The notes beneath the pieces were generated by a model. The model saw only the letters and a program-made list of their open reading frames with translations. It did not search any database and was not told the origin of the DNA. Positions 23,105 to 35,021 of a stretch of 64,000 nt of DNA are shown here, piece by piece (within the stretch, counting starts at the first letter, position 1; each line of letters opens with the position of its first letter). Source of the DNA: Didymella arachidicola (lineage: Eukaryota; Ascomycota; Dothideomycetes; Pleosporales; Didymellaceae); contig CM049987.1 of NCBI GenBank assembly GCA_016630955.3, positions 2,604,001 to 2,668,000 of the forward strand, read 5' to 3'. A program made the position numbers and the translations under genes.

Positions 23105-25159
23105 CTACCTTGCCGTCATCACCCCAATCATCACACCCAGTATAATAGCAGGCAACACACACACGACCAGCACCGCCCAGAACAGAACCATCCCGCGACT
23201 CTTGTGACTCAAGCCCACATACATCGCAAACACAATCGCGAGCGGCAGCGCGACAAAAGCCCACACATCCCCGCGCAATCCGTATCTCACGAATGAGTTG
23301 ATCAAACACCCGTCCACGACGATCGACACAGCAAGTGCAAGCAACCACCAGGCCTCCCTTTTCGCCCAAGCCCTAAACAACCATTTTTCTGCACTCCTAC
23401 CATCCACTTCAAAACCCAGCACCTGGTCGTACGCGATCGCACCGCCGCGGAGATCCTTTGCGATGCGTTTCCTCAGCGCCGACTCAGTGATGAGGCGGAC
23501 ATCTTTCGCGTCCTCGGTCTCCTGCTGCACGATCTGCTCGCGCATAGCGTCTGCAAGCTCGAATACGGCTTTGTACTCGCCGGCTACATCTGTTCTGCTG
23601 CGCTGAAGACGCGTGAACTTCGAGGTCGTGTACATGGTTAGGATGCCTGAGGTCCAGAGCCAGAGCAGTAGGACCATGATGTTGAGTTGGATGAAGGAGA
23701 AGCCCCATTGGTAGGTCTGATGGAGTTAGTGGGTAGAGAAAGGGGGTGGGAGGGGGCGTGGACCTTCTCGGCTTGGCATGTGCCGTCTCGCTCGATGCGA
23801 GCTTGGGTGTATAGTTGATCGCCCTGGAGAAACATGAAGTTATTGCCGACATTGGTGTTTTGGGGGTACTGTGAATGACTGATGGTTTTGTTGAGTAAGC
23901 TGGGTACCTCGTAGGCTGTGATGTTCAATGTCGTCGAATTCAAGACTTGGTCTGCGAAAACCGAGGATACATTGTCGCGTGGGTCGGTGCCGTACTGCCC
24001 AACGTCTAGTGGTCAGTGTTAGCAGAAGCGATGGGAGATTGTGTGAATTACGCACACATTGATACATTCCTTGCCCTGGTCTCCGAGGTGCATTGTAAGC
24101 GCTCGTAAGGGTATGGAAGGCCCTCGCAGTATTCGGGCTTCCCGTAAACTCCTTTCAGATTGTAATGATAGGACCAGTCCGTCACATCCGTCAGGACAGG
24201 ATCATCTACAAATGTCAGGCTCGAAAGAGATGGCATATCTGAAGATCGGTACCTACTGGAAGAATCTTGACCTTTGAACACGGTAACATGATACTCGTCG
24301 CTGAGACCGACCCGCGCACCATCATGGATTGTATACATGACGATACTGAAGTTATTGAAGGGTATGTAATTGCCAGAATTATCAGGCACACGTGGCACGA
24401 CGTTGCCACTATATCCGGTCATTGCGCTGCCGAGCGTCGGAAAGATTAATATGAAGAGCATCGAAAGGATGATGAAAACCATGGCAAAGCGGGAATGCAG
24501 ACCTCGTCTTTTGCAAAAGTCGCGGATGATGCGCGGTATCCCTATGATGAGAGATTCATTTTGTAGGAAGACCGTGCGATACGTGTTGAACGTCACTGGC
24601 TGCACCTCCATCGACGTTGTCACATATCGCGCGATGGTCTGCCATGAGATATAGGCAAGAAGCCCCTGACCTCCACGACCGATAGCCTGGAGATTGTTAC
24701 CGACAAATCCATTGTCGCAAGGCGACGCTATGATAGACTTACTATATCCCAGATGACGTCTATGGCCTTCGCTTGAGTGAACGTCAAACGACCAGAGCCA
24801 AGGGTGATCTCAAAGAAGCCCGAATTCGACCAGTATTGATAAGTCTCAGGTTGAAGACTGAAGGAGTCATCCGGTAGACACGTGGAGAGATAGCTGTCTC
24901 TCCTGGACGACGAGGCGTGACTCGCCCAAGCAAACAAAACGACCAAACCAGCCGTCAGGCCACCGAACCAGAGGAGCGTCAGAACCCACAGACATCCACG
25001 CCCGGAGCGAGCCTTGAAGTCGGTACGTGCTTGGCGTTGGCTATCGAGCCAGAATGTCTTAACTGTCGAGGGCGATCGTTTCAGCGTCGATTGTGTACGC
25101 GCGCCAACCCAGGACATGTAGCTGGAGGTGCGTGTCTGGAAAACAGGTTTGTCATCCAT
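23105..25159 (-). CDS. Fungal multi-span membrane protein, unknown function
   Basis: I know no function for this. Exons 25159-24743, 24686-24056, 24005-23764 and 23716-23105 give 633 residues. Hydrophobic segments: LWVLTLLWFGGLTAGLVVLF (N-terminal), MVFIILSMLFILIFPTLGSA (middle), FIQLNIMVLLLWLWTSGIL, and a pair near the end including FVALPLAIVFAMYVGL and LFWAVLVVCVLPAIILGVMI. Between the second and third lies a large loop with several N-glycosylation sequons, probably extracytoplasmic. A 51-nt in-frame segment (24256-24206) has a usable donor, CTGAC branch and acceptor, so it may be an intron; its removal gives 616 residues. The start at 25159 is the first ATG; upstream frame uses only TTG. 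The architecture matches a family of uncharacterised filamentous-fungal membrane proteins. Confidence 0.72.
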
Positions 25160-25825
25160 CGTGTCGCACAAGCGTGCCGTAGGGCGGCTATGTGAAATTC
25201 ATGAAGTACGTGTCGATTATCTGGCGATGTAGATGAGCTCCATAAAGGATTACATGAGAAGTATATGGAGTCGCAGTGCTATGTAATGAGTAGGGCGGTA
25301 CATTAGGCGTAGATGCTGTGCAGCTTAAAATGAGGTGCGATGGACGCCTGAAATTAGACTTCATGGTAGAGATCAGCGCTCTCTCCGTAAGAGCCGTCGA
25401 ACCTTTACCTATCCCGAGCGTGGCTGGGGGGAGCCGCGGCTGGAGAGTGGACAGAGGTTGACGGTCGTCCCCACTTCATCAGGCGCACAGCCCTAATATC
25501 AAAGGCTAGCGCAAGCGCATGTCAGCTTTGCGCCATCACAATTCATCAAAGATCGTTACAAGAGGTTTGAAGTTTCGCAAGATCGGGTTTCAAAGTTGCC
25601 ATCTAGGGTAATTAGACGCATGGTCGAATCGCGACCGCGAACATTGGTTTGTGGAATGCTTTGTCTTCAGCGCTCCAGGAGGAACCAGCCCATGATCAGC
25701 GGTTTTCGTAACGGTTTCACTGCTGGAATACTTTGATTCGTTCGCGCTGAGGCTTCCTTGGTGCCTAGCTTCGATGGCACACTTGGAACATCAGGTAGTG
25801 TGTAGGTGTCGATATGTGTAGACCT
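25160..25825. other. Intergenic, no supported gene
   Basis: Upstream of the membrane protein and downstream of the Ser-rich protein. No coding or repeat signal noticed. Confidence 0.4.
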
Positions 25826-26398
25826 TCAGCGGATACCATTTTCCCACCTGGCCATTCCGCTAGCCTTTCGACTCCCCTCCTTACTCTGCCCAGGAGTGAA
25901 GAGCTCCGCACTCAGTACCAGTACAGCAGGCACCACAGCCAGAGCATCAATTGTACCGCTCCGTGTTCGCTTGCTTTGGTGGTCGAGATTCATCGCGGCG
26001 GCGATTTCCCTGTTTTTCACCTCCTTCTTGATCCTAGGCCATTCCTCGCTTGCCCTTCCTGACGATGAGATAGACGAGCTTCTGCGACGGAATGGCGATA
26101 ACGATGACAGCGATACTGCTCTTGAGCGTGCCTTGACTGGCGGTGAGAGGGATTGCTGTGATCGTTGCGATTGCTGAGACGCCCTCGACTGGGCCGGTAT
26201 AGCGGGTAGTGGTATGTTGATCTCGGTGTAGAGAGGGCTCTCGTTATCGCCTGGTGATGCAATAGGGACAATAAACGGCGACGCTGTTGGCTCAGGTGCG
26301 GCGTCTGGTGTTGTGACGGCAGAAGTTGTTGAACTGAAGTCATGGAAGGGGTCGACATGAGAGGTAACAACCTCGCAGCACATGTTGCCAGTGTCCAT
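25826..26398 (-). CDS. Serine-rich hypothetical protein with leader intron
   Basis: The ATG at 26398 opens 190 residues: MDTGNMCCEVVTSHVDPFHD, a Pro/Ser region (FIVPIASPGDNESPLYTEIN), a Ser/Arg-rich segment (SLSSLSPFRRRSSSISSSGR) resembling kinase target sequence, then EEWPRIKKEVKNREIAAAMN and a hydrophobic ALAVVPAVLVLSAEL. I do not recognise a family. A good intron (26479-26403, GTGAGA donor, CTCTCAG acceptor) ends five bases before the ATG, so the start probably follows a spliced 5' leader. Other frames over this stretch look less protein-like. Confidence 0.55.
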   Translation of the reverse strand: MDTGNMCCEVVTSHVDPFHDFSSTTSAVTTPDAAPEPTASPFIVPIASPGDNESPLYTEINIPLPAIPAQSRASQQSQRSQQSLSPPVKARSRAVSLSSLSPFRRRSSSISSSGRASEEWPRIKKEVKNREIAAAMNLDHQSKRTRSGTIDALAVVPAVLVLSAELFTPGQSKEGSRKASGMARWENGIR

Positions 26399-27464
26399 AG
26401 CCCTGAGAGAAGTCGATTGTAATTTGGTTGGTATGCTGATAGCTTGATCGCGGTTTGACGCTGCTGATGTGCTTCTCACGCAGCTGCCCAAAATCAAAAC
26501 ACAGCCACTTCAGGCCCCCTCTCGTTTGATTGACAGTGACAGCGTCGCGATCGAACAAAGACGGAACGAAAATCGGAATCAGAGTTTGGGAGTTCGATCT
26601 AATGTCAAAACTCTGCTCAAACTCTTCAAAGATCGCTGCGGCGTCCAGCAAGATCCTCGTTTACTCGTTCGTCGTATGCGTATTTGGGAATCGGGCGGGA
26701 GAAGTGCGCTGCTGGAGAGAAAGTGACGCTGACAACACAGCGCAGGCGCGCGTCATGCCTTCAAATACCATTGCGTCTTATGACTGTCCAGCTGACCGTC
26801 ATTTCGATACAGCCACCGGCGTTTGCTCAGCCTCAGCTACCATAAGCTGGGTGTCGCAATCTCGCTTGCCGTTGCCAGACCTGACGGTGAGTTCAGTGGG
26901 GCGTAGCAACAACGACCGCTGTAAGACAACTTGGGGGCCAAAGACACACCCTCGGCATAGATGCCTGTCCGTGCGTGAGGGTGAAAATTATGCTATCACC
27001 GGCTTGAGAGCGTGAAAGAATGCCAGGGATAAGATGTGTTTTTGGGATGTTGGTGTGGCAGCAGGTGGGGCAACGCGCGACTTCTTTTCAGTGTATTCAG
27101 GATCTCCCTCATCAAACAAGCAACTCTCTAATCGACCCGTCCCCGGCTTCGCTACTATGTTGACACTGCTCTTCGCAAGCTCTCTAGAACCTGAACATCG
27201 ACTACCTGCTTCCATGCCCATATCCGTACTGAGGTCGAGCAGCAAATCAGTATTGCTGGCCACGACAAAGCCTTACTTCATGAAGTTCGAATCCAAACAT
27301 AGCACAATATGTAGTCGTGTCGAATCTATAACTATCACGCCAAAAGCGGCGCTCAGATACGACATATCAGCATGCTAAGCCCTTCAATCGCATCCCCGTC
27401 TATGTCTTGCGTGTTATCAATCCATGCTCCTATCCCATCTTTGACCGAGATGTGCTCCAACGCA
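26399..27464. other. Leader of the Ser-rich gene and 3' flank of SNF1
   Basis: Contains the putative leader intron 26479-26403. A frame at 26340-26651 (-) is protein-like but has no ATG and a stop just upstream; it is probably leader sequence. Overlapping open frames at 26988-27263 (-) and 27034-27378 (+) are both plausible-looking and neither has a start or splice I can defend. Confidence 0.35.
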
Positions 27465-30223
27465 TTACTCTCCGCTCAGCTGCAGAATCAACGTGCTCGC
27501 GACATCCAAGAACGGGAACGGCGACGTGCATACTTTCTCGCCCTCCATGCGCCCGGCACCAATCTCCTCGGTGCGCTCGCGCAACACGCCGCGCCCGCCT
27601 TTCAGCTCGCTCTTGACGTCTTCGGGCAACGGCTCGCCGTCATCGAGGCGGCGCCAGACGCCCTGCTCGTCGTCCCAGCCGTCTTCGTGCTGGTGTTTAC
27701 TGCGGTGGGATGAGGAGAAGTCGGCGTCTGTCGAGACGGATGGATTGGCTTTGATCTCGCGGACGAGGTTGCTAACAAGGCGCTCGTAGCCCGCGCACTT
27801 GAAATCGACGACGAAGAAGTCGCGGTCGATGCTGTATAGCTGGATGCTCATGTAGATCCAGACGGCCTCGTCGGGCTCGGGGTACGGATCGTCATCGCCG
27901 CTTTTGCCTGCACTGCCATCAAAGGCGTGGCTGCTTGTACTCGTTGTCGTCGAGCTTCGGCGCCGCGCATCGGGGTGTGCGTGCAGGTCTACGCGGCTTG
28001 AGTGCGTAGAGGATGGATGCGCTACGCCAGGTGGAAACATGCCGTCTTTCCTGAAGCGGGCATTAATTACCCACGGATCCTCTGGGATGCGGTAGCCCCA
28101 GTCGTTGGTATGGTTGTAGTGGCGTTTTGTGCGGCCACGGGGTTCGTCTGTGTCGGTATTGCGGACTGTGAGCGGTTTGCGGTCAGGTGAGTGCTCGTCA
28201 GCTGAGTGCACCGCGCCTTCAGACGAATGCGAGGATATGGACGAGCTCTGGGAATGTGTCCGTGAGCGCGAGCCGGGAGCATTGCGAGAGCCGCGCGAGG
28301 CGCTGCGTGAGCGGCTTCCGCTTTGCTCGCCGCTCTTGCGGGGTTCGGGGATTTCCCAGTCAGCGCCCATGGCTTTGAGGGCTTTGAAGATGGCGAGCAT
28401 GGCCTCGGCGGGCTGATTCCGTGACCGGATGCCAAACTGCCATTTGGTTGGTCTGGCCTTCTTGGCCGGTAGAGCTGTCATGGGCTCTGGTCGTGGTCGC
28501 TGAGGGTCTGGGAGTGTTCGAAAGTTAGGCTTTAGTCGTCGAGCATTAGCTGCGCGTTGCTCCTCGGTCTGATCAGATGGTGAACCATCTGTGCCTTGGG
28601 ATGCCGGTGGCGGTCTTGGATGACCCTTCATGTAAGCCGTATGGTACTCTGTGAGACTGCTGGGTAGAATAGCAATTGTGCTGACGGGGCTGCGCACGCT
28701 TGCGAGCTGACTGCTTGCGTTCGAGCCCTGTCGGGCGCGTTCATGATCGGCTGAAGGGGCTGGTATGATCTGAGGTCGAGTACCGCTGGCCATGACCTGT
28801 GGTATAGACTGACTCAGGTAGTCATGACCGGTCGGGGGTGACGATGCCAGAAAAGGTTGTAGGTTTTGTTCATTTGTCAGAAGTGCTAGAACAAGGTCAG
28901 CATATTGTTGCTTTGATCGCGAAGTCATGTTGACCATGGTCCACAAAGCCCGCACGACCGGGGTACGTATGCACCCCACAAAATGGTTTGAGCCGGAGAG
29001 ATCCACTTACGATTTGCCTTCATCATCTGATTTTCACGGACAATCAGATAGGCGTCCTTGATAGCGCTAGGTTCGTCGCGCGCCAAAGCTTCCTGAACAT
29101 CATGCTTTGCGTAACCCATTGTCTTGCCGAGCTTCGAGACCACAGTTTCATGCAACTTTTGAACGACCGGGGCCGGCTGTGACGGCGCAACAGCTTTGGG
29201 ATCAATAGCCTTATTAGGATCGATGCCCGTGTCGAAGAACTCCTGGATGGGCGGCTCGAGGTAGGCAGGGAGGTCTTTGGTGAACCACGGATCCATGCGA
29301 ATCTCGCCGATGGTGATGCGGTGTACAGGATTGACCATGAGCATTTTCTTTATCAGCGAGACGGCGCCGGGCGACAGGTAGTTTGGTATGCTGTAATTTC
29401 CCGCGGCAATTTTCTTAAACAGCGTGGGAATGTATTCGTCGTCGAAAGGCAGTCTCCCTACGAGCAAGACATACAGGATGACACCGCAACTCCACACATC
29501 GACTTCAGGGCCAGCGTACAGCTTTCCAGAGATGACCTCGGGAGCAGCGTAGTTGGGACTTCCACAGCTCGTCTTCAGGAAGTTCCCATCGGTCATGATG
29601 TTGCTGAGACCGAAGTCGGCAATCTTGACGTTGTACTGATCGTCCAGGAGCAGGTTCTCGGGCTTCAGGTCTCGATGCACGATCTTATGTCGGTGACAGT
29701 ACTCAACGGCACAGACGATCTGCTGAAAAAATTTGCGAGCTTTGTCCTCCTGTAGCCTGCCGTTGTTGACAATGTAGTCGAAAAGCTCTCCCCCCGCATA
29801 CTCGAGGACCATGATGATCTCGGTGGGCGTGGTTATGACGGTGTACAGTTTGATGATGTGGGGGTGCCGCAGCAGCTGCAGATACTGGATCTCGCGCTCT
29901 ATCCTGCCGGCCATGTCGCGAGTGACCAGTCTCTTGCGGTTGATGATTTTCAGGGCGACCTTCTGGCCACTGACCTGGTGCGTTGCCAGCTTGACCTTGC
30001 CGAAGGAGCCCTCGCCCAGCGTCTTGACAATGGTGTATTGTCCCAGACGCTGGCTCGCCTTGGAGTCTCGCGCCTTGTTCGGTTCGACGGCGGGCGCGGG
30101 CAGGACAGGCTCGGTGCTCTTCTGGAAGTCGACCGTCTTGGTGGTACTCGCGCCTCCCCGCCGCGGCGCGGGCATGCTCAGGGAGAGCTCCTCCAGGTCT
30201 TCGTTCTCGATGGCGGCCGACAT
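27465..30223 (-). CDS. SNF1: SNF1/AMP-activated protein kinase catalytic subunit
   Basis: Exons 30223-29011 and 28885-27465 (125-nt intron 29010-28886) encode 877 residues. The kinase domain spans about 63-314: LGEGSFGKVKLA glycine loop, ATP-binding Lys92, HRDLKPEN with catalytic Asp185, DFG Asp203, and activation-loop Thr218 in FLKTSCGSPNYAAPE, the site phosphorylated by upstream kinases in this family. A UBA-like autoinhibitory region follows (KLGKTMGYAKHDVQEALARD, about 370-400). The long Ser/Arg-rich linker leads to a C-terminal regulatory domain (WGIRSRNQPAEAMLAIFKAL-type start, FFVVDFKCAGYERL, and end FPFLDVASTLILQLSGE) that binds the beta subunit. SNF1 drives release from glucose repression. 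It reads away from the upstream MFS gene. Confidence 0.97.
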
Positions 30224-31176
30224 GGTGTTGTGCGCCGAGGGCGTGGGGATGCGCAGCTAGTCGCCGTCAGCCGTGGACGTCCTTCACCAGCCGCAAGCAG
30301 CTCCTCGTCCCTTGGCTGTGACGGCGGGCAGTGATGAGAGACAGCAGGGGACAGCAATTGCTGTGAGGGCTCAATTCGGGAACAAAACTTACGTCAGAGC
30401 GTGGTTGCGCCTCGAACGTGCTGGACGTGCTGTTGACCCCGCTCACGGCCCTAGAGGGGAGACCATCGAAGTGTGGCGCGCGTAAGAGAAGGTCCTGCTG
30501 CTCGTGCGACAACTATGTGCGTATGTGACGGAGCCGCCGCTAAGCTGCGTGCTGCTGATCGGTGTGAGCGTGAGCGTGCGCGACCGTCTGCGCGTGCAGC
30601 CTGTGGCCGGAAGCAGTCGACGTTGGATCGCTGGAGTGGGGCGCTGGGGTGACTCGACAGGCTGCAGCAAGCCGAGACGGTGGTCGGCCAGCAAAAGGTG
30701 GACAGACACGCACGATATTGGAAGCTGGGGCAGCGCAAATTTGGGCGACGTGCAAGGTCAAAGCCACGACGCGGTGCCAAATCACTTGCGTCAAGCGAGC
30801 AGAGGAGGGGCATCGTGAGAACCATGCGAGGAGGCTTTTGGACCACCGCTCCGCCGCAAGCCCGCTATCGGCTGCGAGTCTGCATGCACAAGCTCGTCTC
30901 TACACCATGCACCAGGACTTTGTAGATCTGCAGCCGTTGCGGGCCCATTTCTGACAGCTACCCCCGGTCAGAGCTATGGAGCAGTTCGCATGTCGTCAGC
31001 CCGATGGATCGCGACTCCCGCAGCACGCGACGCCAGACGGCCCCTCTTGTGACCATCCACATGGGCTTTTGCGCAGCTGCCCGGCATTTCAACTTCGCCA
31101 TTTGGATTACGTGAACAATGAATGCTTCCCATTCCGCCATCCTGGGGCCGCCTCCGCCCGCAGTAGGGTCCACATC
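30224..31176. promoter_or_regulatory. Upstream region of SNF1
   Basis: About 950 bp between the SNF1 start and the stop of the MFS transporter. Several overlapping frames occur but none with a motif; some may be upstream frames in the SNF1 leader. Confidence 0.35.
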
Positions 31177-32947
31177 TCATCTGAATCTATCGAACATGCG
31201 TCCCAGGCCTCGCTGCTGAACCTCGCGTCGTGCAGCCCCGTCCAAGTAGACAGCCTCGCCCTCGCTGGTCAGGCTTGCGCTGCTGCCCTGCTTACCCTTG
31301 TTGGTGCCGAAGACCCTCAGCAACACCACCATGAGTGCCGCTGACAGGATGCTGATGCACAGGATGCCAATCATAACCAGATTGCTCTTGCGATACTTGT
31401 TCACACCCACAGAGTCGGCAGGCCATCCCGTATAGAGCGCATACGTGGTGAGGATACTGCCCAGGTTGCCCAATCCAGAAACGAGCGCGCTAGCTGCTGC
31501 AACGCCCACCTCGCCGTGCCGCGACTGGAAGATTTCGTTGGTCATGGCCATGCAGATGGGCACGGTCGGCCCCAGCCCAAAGCCCACCATCAAGAGACCG
31601 CCGTACCGCGCCCATGAATTCAGACCTCCTGCAAACGTGGTGACCAGCAAGCCCGTGATCTGGACCAAGACTGCGGCGCTGAAGAACAGCGCACGGTGGT
31701 GGTGGAAGCGATCTGAGAGTGGCGTGACTATCAAGATGGCGATCAGGTCCATCTGCAAGAGTCAGCAAACGTTCGTCCGGTTCGTATTTGGATACTAACA
31801 ATCCAGATTGGGGCAGTAAGCAAACTCAGGTCGATGCCGCTCAGTCCCGGGTTGATGCCCCGAATGATGACCGATGCATAGTTCTGCGCACCAATACCAA
31901 CGCCCACCACACCAAAGTACATCATGACCAACGGCCACAGCCTCCAGTCAATGAGAATGTGCCAGATGTCCTTCATGTCCCACTGACGGCGGTTGTAGAC
32001 TCGGGTCAGGTCCTCATAGTGGATCCTTGCATCCTCACCCGTCAACGCAGGCTTGCTGGCAGGAAGGAAGCGCTCCAAGCCCGTTCGGACACGAGTTTCG
32101 CCAGGAGGTAGCGGCCGGTCAGGCAGCCACCAGAGCAGCGAGACGCCGACGATGAAGCCAACGACACCGTACAGGAGGAACATCCACTGAAAGCCCACAA
32201 GTCCGCCCATACCGTCCATTTCCTGGAATCCGGCTGAGACCAATCCAACAACGGCTGCCGAGACTTGTGACGCAGTGAAGTAGCGCCCGATTCGCTTTCC
32301 CGTCCGGGACGGAGGATAGAATAGAGTCAAGTAGTACGACATGCCCGGCCACATGCCTGCAATGACGATTCCCAGCAGTAAACGGAGAAGGCTGTGTGTG
32401 TCAGTGATTCACCCTCCCACATCATGAAGGCACGTACTAGAAGCTCCACGCAGCTTTCACCGCGGTGAAGCACATCCCAATGATCGCTACCGAGATGACA
32501 ATCCTACTCATCCACGCATGCGGGCTGACCCTAGACATGACCAGGTTCGAAGGCAAGTCAAAGAGGACGTAGCACACATAGAACAGCGCCAGACCAGTCG
32601 ATACTTGCTTAGGCGTTAGGTTGAGCTCAGAAGCAAGATCGTGGCCTTGCTTGATGTTCATCGTCTGCGCCAGCCCGATGTTCGACCTGATGGCCGAGCA
32701 CACGAAATACAACACCCAGAATGCAGGCAGGATTCTGCGATCGAGTTTGCTGGATGGGCTGATTAGTTGCAAGAACTTGCTAGAAAATACCAGGATACGA
32801 GACTCACGCATAGACTTTCTCGATCCTGGCTATGTCCGTGGCTTCAGCGCCCACTTCGACATCCTGATGCAAGTCTCCATGCTTCGGCGCAGTGGTCTCG
32901 TCAATTTGCTTGCTGAGCGCAGCGTCGTCAATCGTCGCACCTGCCAT
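31177..32947 (-). CDS. MFS transporter, Dal5/allantoate permease (anion:cation symporter) family
   Basis: Exons 32947-32808, 32749-32438, 32391-31800 and 31752-31177 encode 539 residues. The hydrophilic N-terminus ends in IARIEKVYAKLDRRILPAFWVLYFVC, the usual entry to helix 1 in this family. Further hallmarks: IGLAQTMNIKQGHDLASELN, the LFDLPSNLVMSRVSPHAWM loop, GMWPGMSYYLTLFYPPSRTGKRIGRYF, and SGIDLSLLTAPIWI before the last intron (GTTAGT donor). About twelve membrane helices can be counted. Relatives import organic anions such as allantoate, nicotinate, biotin or pantothenate with protons at the plasma membrane; the substrate here cannot be read from sequence. It shares its upstream region with the mitochondrial protein gene. 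Confidence 0.9.
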
Positions 32948-33441
32948 GTCCTCAGCGACTCGATATACGTGGTGGGAATAAAGACACGGTCAAAAACAAA
33001 AGACGAAAAGATCACATAAACCGCTGCCAAGAGATGTGAGTAACAGCGGTTGTATCAGCAACTAAACCGATAGCGGCTGGCGAATCTTGGTCTATTTGAT
33101 GATACGCCTAGGGCCCACGGCAAGCTTTTCTTCGTGCTCGCTAACGGGTGTTGGGAAACCTCTTGAAGCATAGCGGGTGAGCCGCGCACGGCAATGGCAA
33201 TCATGCTCAGCAGCTCGCAAAGTTTCGTCGAATTCGTTGCCGATGGCGACAGCCTCGGAGTGAGGGGCCTGCAGAGAGACCCTTGACACCCTTGCTGAAG
33301 TGGGTGCGGATCGGCGGTGATGTGGGAGCTTGGACGCGAAATGATTTACATCATCGATGGAGCTTGAAGTTTGAAGGTTGACTGCAATTGAGCCACGTCC
33401 AAAGCACTCCATTGGTATTGCATACTACAACCGCAATCAGC
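32948..33441. promoter_or_regulatory. Shared divergent promoter, MFS transporter / mitochondrial protein
   Basis: About 490 bp between two divergent starts; no gene seen. Specific elements not assigned. Confidence 0.4.
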
Positions 33442-34162
33442 ATGTTATCAAGTACATTCGCACGCTCAGCGCGCTGCACTCGCCCCATCACAAGGGCACC
33501 TACACTCTACCTCAAAGCCTCTCGCGCCATCTCAACACTACCAGAGAACCCCCAAATCGTACGCCCCCATACCCACCCACCCCAAACCCTCCCCTTTACT
33601 AAACCCCACCCAGTTCGTCCACAAAGACCCCTTCGACCCCAACAAATCCATTCTCTCCCTCCTCCCCACCACGCCCCCAACACCCCAGCTCGCAATCGGC
33701 ACCACCTCCGCCCTCCCGGTGACACCGCAGTCCTTCACGCCAAACCCTCACTTCGTCCCCCTTCTCTCAAGCGTGTTCGCCGAGCACGCGCCTCACGACG
33801 CAATGGTGCAAGGCCAAGCCGCCGCCTTCGCATCACCCGGTGGGTTCAACCTCTCGCGTCCCAACGACGGCGCGGGGGGCGCGTCGCACCAAGGGGGTGC
33901 GGGGGGTGGGAATACAGGAGGATGGATTCACGTGAGCGATACGAGGAATCCGCCGGATTTTGGGAGAATTGCGTGGCCGGAGGATATTTTTGGGAGTCTG
34001 GAGGTGACTGGGCAGGGGAGGATTGTAGAGGGGAGTTGGCAGGATAGCGGGAGTTATCGGATCGTTACGAGGGAAGGGGTGTTGGGTTTGACTGAGTTTA
34101 TGCGTGGGAAGGTTGTGCAGAGGTTGAGGGAGTTGGAGGAGCGGATGCAGAGGGATTCGTGA
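33442..34162 (+). CDS. Putative mitochondrial protein, unknown function
   Basis: Exons 33442-33558 and 33614-34162 (55-nt intron with CTAAAC branch and CACCCAG acceptor) encode 221 residues. The N-terminus MLSSTFARSARCTRPITRAP followed by YLKASRAISTLPEN is rich in Arg and Ser without acids, a typical mitochondrial presequence. The body reads FVHKDPFDPNKSILSLLPTT, then a Gly/Ala-rich loop, GWIHVSDTRNPPDFGRIAWP, EDIFGSLEVTGQG and a final amphipathic helix KVVQRLRELEERMQ. It resembles a conserved uncharacterised fungal protein; I do not know its role. Confidence 0.72.
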
Positions 34163-34357
34163 GTGGTGTGGAGATGGAGAGAATTCGGGAGAGGCCTGAG
34201 TGGATTGTTTGAGTGATAGTGGGGATGGAGTGGTGTATGTGAGTCCTATGTAGAATAATGTATCAACGCTTATCAACGATCTATGGGTATCAAATCCAGC
34301 CACAGGCCGCCTGGGTCTGCCGTCTCGTTCCACCGCTCTTTTCTGACTGGTGTCGTC

Positions 34358-35021
34358 CTAGCTGAGCTCGCCCTTCTCAAGCCTCTCAAGAAACACCGTC
34401 GAGAACCGGACAGCCTGCTCATACGCCGTCTCAAACCCATCATCCGCACCGTAGTACGGATCCTGGACCTGCTCCCCACGCCCTCCCCTCCTCGTCTTCC
34501 CTCCAAACTCGCCAAACAGCATCACCTTCCCTTTTGCCTGCTCGCTTTCGCCCTTCTTCTTACTATACACTCTCTTCCGCAAGTCGTTCAGGTCTTCCAA
34601 GTTGCTGTCGTCCATGGCCAAGATGTAGTCGAACGTCTCGAAGTCGCTGGGGTGGAACTTGCGCGCTTTGTGGCGGTAAGTCGTAATGTTGTGTGCTTTG
34701 AGCGTCGCCATGGTACGCGGGTCTGGGCTGTCGCCGACGTGGTATGCGCCCGTGCCGCACGAGTCGATGTGCGAGATGAGCGCTGAGGTGCTGCTGGGCG
34801 CGGCAGAGACGAGTGATTGGAAAACGCCTTCGGCCATGGTCGAGCGGCCTAATACAATTAGTACGAGAAGGTGGAGGAGTGATAATCCATCTGCTGTAGG
34901 TAGAGGGCGTGGGTGTAGTTGTATGCCAGCGAGTACGGACTGCGGGGGAGGGGTACTGACATATGTTGCCTAGGCAGACGAAGAGGACTGATACGGGCTT
35001 GGGGGATGTTGAATCACTCAT
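34358..35021 (-). CDS. LTP1: Low-molecular-weight protein tyrosine phosphatase
   Basis: Exons 35021-34961 and 34848-34358 encode 183 residues, slightly longer than the usual 155-160 because of a Lys/Gly-rich insert (SKKKGESEQAKGK, TRRGGRGEQ). The intron 34960-34849 uses a GTCAGT donor; the join restores the active-site loop VLFVCLGNICRSTMAEG, with the CX5R nucleophile Cys16 and Arg22. The general acid Asp sits in DPYYG near the C-terminus, and the SCGTGAYHVGDSPDPRT block is typical. The enzyme removes phosphate from tyrosine residues in the cytosol. The mitochondrial-protein gene converges on it with a 195-bp gap. Confidence 0.93.

Noticed and set aside
26340..26651. Minus frame containing AAIFEEFEQSFDIRSNSQTL
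   Set aside because: No ATG and an in-frame stop just upstream; joining it across the leader intron leads into a poor-composition frame. Treated as leader.
26988..27378. Overlapping protein-like frames on both strands downstream of SNF1
   Set aside because: Minus frame starts at GTG with no defensible splice; plus frame has no motif or context. Neither can be supported over the other.
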